In this document: positions 60,356 through 64,000 of the stretch, piece after piece
How the letters are laid out: each line of letters starts with the position of its first letter
Numbering within the stretch: the first letter of the stretch is position 1
Position numbers and translations under genes: made by a program
Notes under the pieces: model-generated
Seen by the model: only the letters and a program-made list of their open reading frames with translations
The model's database searches: none
What the model was told of the DNA's origin: nothing
Assembly (NCBI GenBank): GCA_033961575.1
Contig: CM066727.1
Location: 86,116,501-86,180,500, forward strand
Length of the DNA stretch: 64,000 nucleotides
DNA from: Aselliscus stoliczkanus
Lineage: Eukaryota > Chordata > Mammalia > Chiroptera > Hipposideridae
Direction of reading: 5' to 3'

Positions 60356-62283
60356 TATATTTATTTTCTTATCAGTTTCTTAGTTGGATTTTTAAATTTA
60401 TGTACAGATAAATAAAGCTCTAAAATTATTGTAATATCTTCTTAGCCTAATAATAACAATATTTATTGTTTTATGTTTATTAATAAATAACAGTATTTAT
60501 TGCTGTGTCCTAGAAACTTGTGCCAAGAGCATTGTACATATTATCTCCTGAAAGCTTTAGAACATATTCTCATTTTATATGTAAGGGAATGGAAGCTAAG
60601 AAAGGATAACTTTCCAAAACTACCACAGGTAGTATAAGTTAAAATCCGTATGTCTGACTCTAGTCTCTAAGTGAAGATGTGTTGTCAGGTAGACTGCTGG
60701 AGGTCCTAATTGTAACATTCTTTGCATCTTAACCTTCAGAATTTAAAAACTGTAAAATAGTTAGGTAGTTTTAGATTTAAATATAAAATGAGAAGGAAGA
60801 TTTAAATCTGTCCAATTAAGAACTCATTCATCCGATAAATTCCAAAGGCATCAAATAGTTTTAATTCACTGGCTTTCAGGGATGAAAACGAGAATGTATT
60901 CATGTGGGAAAGGGCTTTTCATTAGGGGTTGCTACCTTTGCAACTAGGAAGACCAGAGAACTACAAAACAAGCTGCCATAAAAAAATTAGACATTGCTGC
61001 AAGTGTTCAAGAAAGCACTGTTTCAACACGAGGCTGAGTCATTAGATTATAGCCTTGGTGTTTTGACAACTGTTCCAGATGAGCTTTCTTGCCATCTAAC
61101 AATGAAAAAGAACTGGGGATGAGGTTAGGGGGTAGGCAAAAGAGAAATGAAGATATGATCTTGAGGGAGAATTAAAGATTTCAATATTTTATTTGTAGAG
61201 GACTATTCTTGGTTAGAAAAATACTGAGCTTCTTAAGAAAAGCAGTTTGTCTTAATCAGCATATGTGCATGTAGAAACTTTGTTTCTAGACTGAAAGAAA
61301 GGAGGGCCATCCAATGGGTAGTTTACAATGAAACTGCAGTGAGGTATTGCAGTGAAGTATTCTTGAGTTCATTTATTAGAATGTGTATCAGAGTGTTCTG
61401 TTTCTTTTCTCCATCAAGCCAAAATACCTCCTACTTCTATACTGAGTTACTATTTTGGTTTAATAACTCTGCATTGTGTCTTTTCCTATATATTTTAGTA
61501 TTCTTTAAGGTAAAAAGGGAAATTCATTACTTGCTGGCTTTTACTTATACAGCTTTTATTGGCAACAAAAATATTGTTTGGTTTTGAACCCAAAATGAAG
61601 CTATGTAAATCAAATGCATTGAACTCATCTTCATTCCCTCATATTTAGATTAAGTCACATTGAGACACTCATAGTTGTGAGATTGAATAAGCACACAGAA
61701 GCTTTATGTATTAGTATTAAAGTACTTACTATAGTTGCTGCATATGTGAGATTATTTGAATTTAGTATATTGTACCTCAATTTCTTGATATTTGTGTAAT
61801 CCCATTATACAGGTTTTTGAATTGTCATGCATTATAGAAGAATCAGTCAGAGTAGGAGATGTTTATGCTTCAATATATCCATTTCTTTATTCACTAAAAA
61901 AAAAATCTTATTTTCTAAATGCTGAAAGTTGTAAATATAGTAACCAATTATTTGCTATGTGATCCTTTTCTTTTGGAAATAAAAAAAATTATTTAGTTGG
62001 TATTTAAATAATTCAGAGTGCCTCTCAGATTAAAGACCTTACAAAAATGTACACAATGCTTGGAGGGTTTTCATATATTCATCTGTAGGAGAATGAGGTA
62101 GAAGTTCCAAAGCTTTTACCAGATTATCAAAAAGGTCCAGGATGCACACAAATTTGGGAATTATTGAAATAACTTTTTTTTTCTTTTGTTACTAAATATA
62201 AGGTAAATTGGAATAAGTGACTTAAAAGCAAAGTTGACAGCACAGGCACAGTGTTATGGACTATTGGGATTTGAAAAGCGTAT
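60356..62283. other. Non-coding; one MIR, otherwise unrecognised
   Basis: Apart from the MIR-like element at 60465-60670, no repeat or gene is recognised. The 82-codon plus frame at 61339-61587 shows no domain. Confidence 0.5.
60465..60670 (-). mobile_element. MIR SINE, decayed
   Basis: Minus-strand MIR layout: TTGTGCCAAGAGCATTGTAC, ATTATCTCCTGAAAGC, TTCTCATTTTATATGTAAGG and AAAATCCGTATGTCTGACTC in the expected order. Confidence 0.7.
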
Positions 62284-62603
62284 TGTCTTAGTTTGTTCGG
62301 GCTGCTGTATCAAATGACCATAGGCTATGTGTCTTAAACAGCAAACATATGTTTTTTATAGTTCTTGGGGCTGGAAGTTTAAGATCATGGCCCCAGCAGG
62401 TTCAGTGTCTAGTGAGCCACTACTTCCTGGAGATCAGGAAAGCTCTCTGTGTTCCCTTTTATAAGGCCCTAATCCCACTCTTGAGGCTCCATCCTCATGA
62501 TTAATCACTTCCCAAGGGCCCCACCTCCTATACCATCACACGGAGTGTTAGGTTTCAACATATGGATTAGAGGAGCACACACTCAGATGTTTAGTCAATT
62601 GCA
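62284..62603 (-). repeat. MaLR-family LTR (MLT1/MST-like)
   Basis: Plus-strand text begins TGTCTTAGTTTGTTCGGGCT and ends TTTAGTCAATTGCA. Inner landmarks are GTTCTTGGGGCTGGAAGTTT, TTTTATAAGGCCCTAATCCC and AAGGGCCCCACCTCCTATAC. Near full length; no internal sequence adjoins, so a solitary LTR. Confidence 0.93.
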
Positions 62604-64000
62604 GTGCTTCCAAAGCATTTCATGTAGGAAAGGTGCTGTGAACTTGAGGTTGGCAAATATTTGGAAAAATAAAGTGGAAGGAAGGGCATTCCACACCAAG
62701 AGAAGAGCTTGAACACATATGGGGTGTATTTTGGGGAGAGCAAATTTGATTTGTAGTACTATGAAGTATAAGAAAGGGTGAAATGCAACACATATTGAAC
62801 AGGTAGCTGGGAGCCAGACTCATGAATTCAATTATTTAAATAATAAAAAGTCAAAAGTGCTTTAGAACAGGAATAATGTGATAAAATCTCTGCTGTGAGG
62901 ATTGTCTTGACTATTTTAAAAAGGGGAGCTTCTGAAACAGAAATTAATTGGGATTTTACTGCAAGGATTACTAAAGTGGAAATTGTGGGAATAGAAAGGT
63001 TGAAATTATTATAGAAATTTCAAGACAAGGAATTATTACCAGACTGGTTGAGGGAGAGGGAGTGAGTAATCTGAATGGGTATCTGCATGTTAGTTCTGTT
63101 CTTTGTTTTGAGGGGATTTAAATGTAGTTTAACTCAGTGATGAGTATGAGTTTATAAGCAGAATAGTATCTACACATGTAGATGATTACTTACATTGTTA
63201 GGTGAACGTTTAATTTGAATGAGAAGTTACTAATCAATGTATCATTTATTTAAGAATTTAAGATGATCACTGTATTCCTTATCTGTTGGTAAAATACTGA
63301 GGTAAATTCTGGGAATGTTATTACTTACCCTGTAAGTAAAATATTTAAATTAGAAATGAATAATGTGGAATACATGTCCTCTACAATAGGAACTTGTGTG
63401 TTTATTGCCATTACACACTTTTTGCTGAGAAGCCCTTGAAGATATAATCCTATAACTCATTTGAATAGACCCCTACTAAGAAAGACCATTTTAAGGGTAT
63501 ATCCATGTTTTCAGCAATTAACTAAGAAAATGTTCTTAAGTGACTTCTGTCACAAAAAAATTGCCTGTTTCGTTTTTGGTGGTGTTATTGAGTATAAAGG
63601 AATAATTCAAAATACCAGTACTATTAAAGGTGTTAGTTGACTTTAGAAAAAGGACTGAATTAAGCTGTGTAGAGCAAAAGTAAACACAAGCAGTATATAA
63701 TATATAATAAGACCCTTTTCTCTAGCGATTATATTTGGAAAAGGTAAAAGAGCTTAAGATATTTTTACCTACACCTATCTTCATGGTACAGAGCACTGTA
63801 TAGAGAAAATTCAGAAACACAAATTCAATAAAAGATAGATTAAAATAATAAAAAATAAACTCAATACCCTGAGTCCAAGAGACACTTACAAAATCTTGAC
63901 AGTGATAAGAAAATCAGACATAAGTATTAAAAAGAAAATTAAGAGGAATTTAGAGAATCGTTAGTTAATTTGAGCTACCTTGGCCCTTGTGCAAGCTACG
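62604..64000. other. Non-coding sequence, no recognised element
   Basis: AT-rich, no supported frame or named repeat to the end of the window. Confidence 0.55.

Overview
The window is non-coding mammalian nuclear DNA: AT-rich, with no open reading frame above about 150 codons. It is built from unique sequence interspersed with LINE-1, LINE-2, MIR, ERVL/MaLR long terminal repeats, DNA-transposon fossils and lineage-specific tRNA-derived SINEs. I found no host protein-coding exon, tRNA or rRNA gene, CRISPR array or bacterial-type operon. The only recognisable protein-coding sequence is decayed transposon or endogenous-retrovirus coding sequence. MIR, L2, MLT2 and MaLR elements establish a placental mammal. 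The SINEs point to a bat (Chiroptera, possibly Yinpterochiroptera): their tRNA heads carry a GGCCGGCC-type start, and the long form has a tail that reads CCCCAATAAAATCTT on its own strand, which resembles the bat VES family. The species call is an inference from memory of SINE families.

Layout. At 1-9.4 kb there is unique sequence with an L1 that lacks its middle (1.3-2.9 kb), a MIR, a (GT)n and a (CA)n, one SINE and a hAT fossil. At 9.4-13.5 kb there is a retroelement cluster: an ERVL/MLT2 provirus with two LTRs and a broken integrase remnant, followed directly by an L1 composite. At 13.5-23.9 kb there is mostly unique AT-rich DNA with a MaLR LTR, an L2 and four SINEs, two of them a head-to-head inverted pair at 21.8-22.2 kb. 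At 24-27.6 kb there is an L1 composite with a long SINE nested inside it, then a MIR split by a MaLR LTR. At 31.9-33.7 kb there is a twin-primed L1 with its target-site duplication, then an ERV1-like solitary LTR. The stretch at 37-45 kb is largely unrecognised. At 45-64 kb there are three L2 copies, a Tigger element, three SINEs, an L1 5'-region fragment, MIRs and one more MaLR LTR.

Taken together, 11 of the 12 L1 and LTR insertions I could orient lie on the minus strand. This is the pattern expected inside an intron of a gene transcribed on the plus strand, because sense-oriented LTR and L1 copies are depleted from introns. The window may therefore be a large intron of an unidentified plus-strand gene. 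I do not see a new biological system here. The best material is the transposon record: the SINE forms, the inverted SINE pair, the twin-primed L1 with a doubled 3' region, and the nested insertions.
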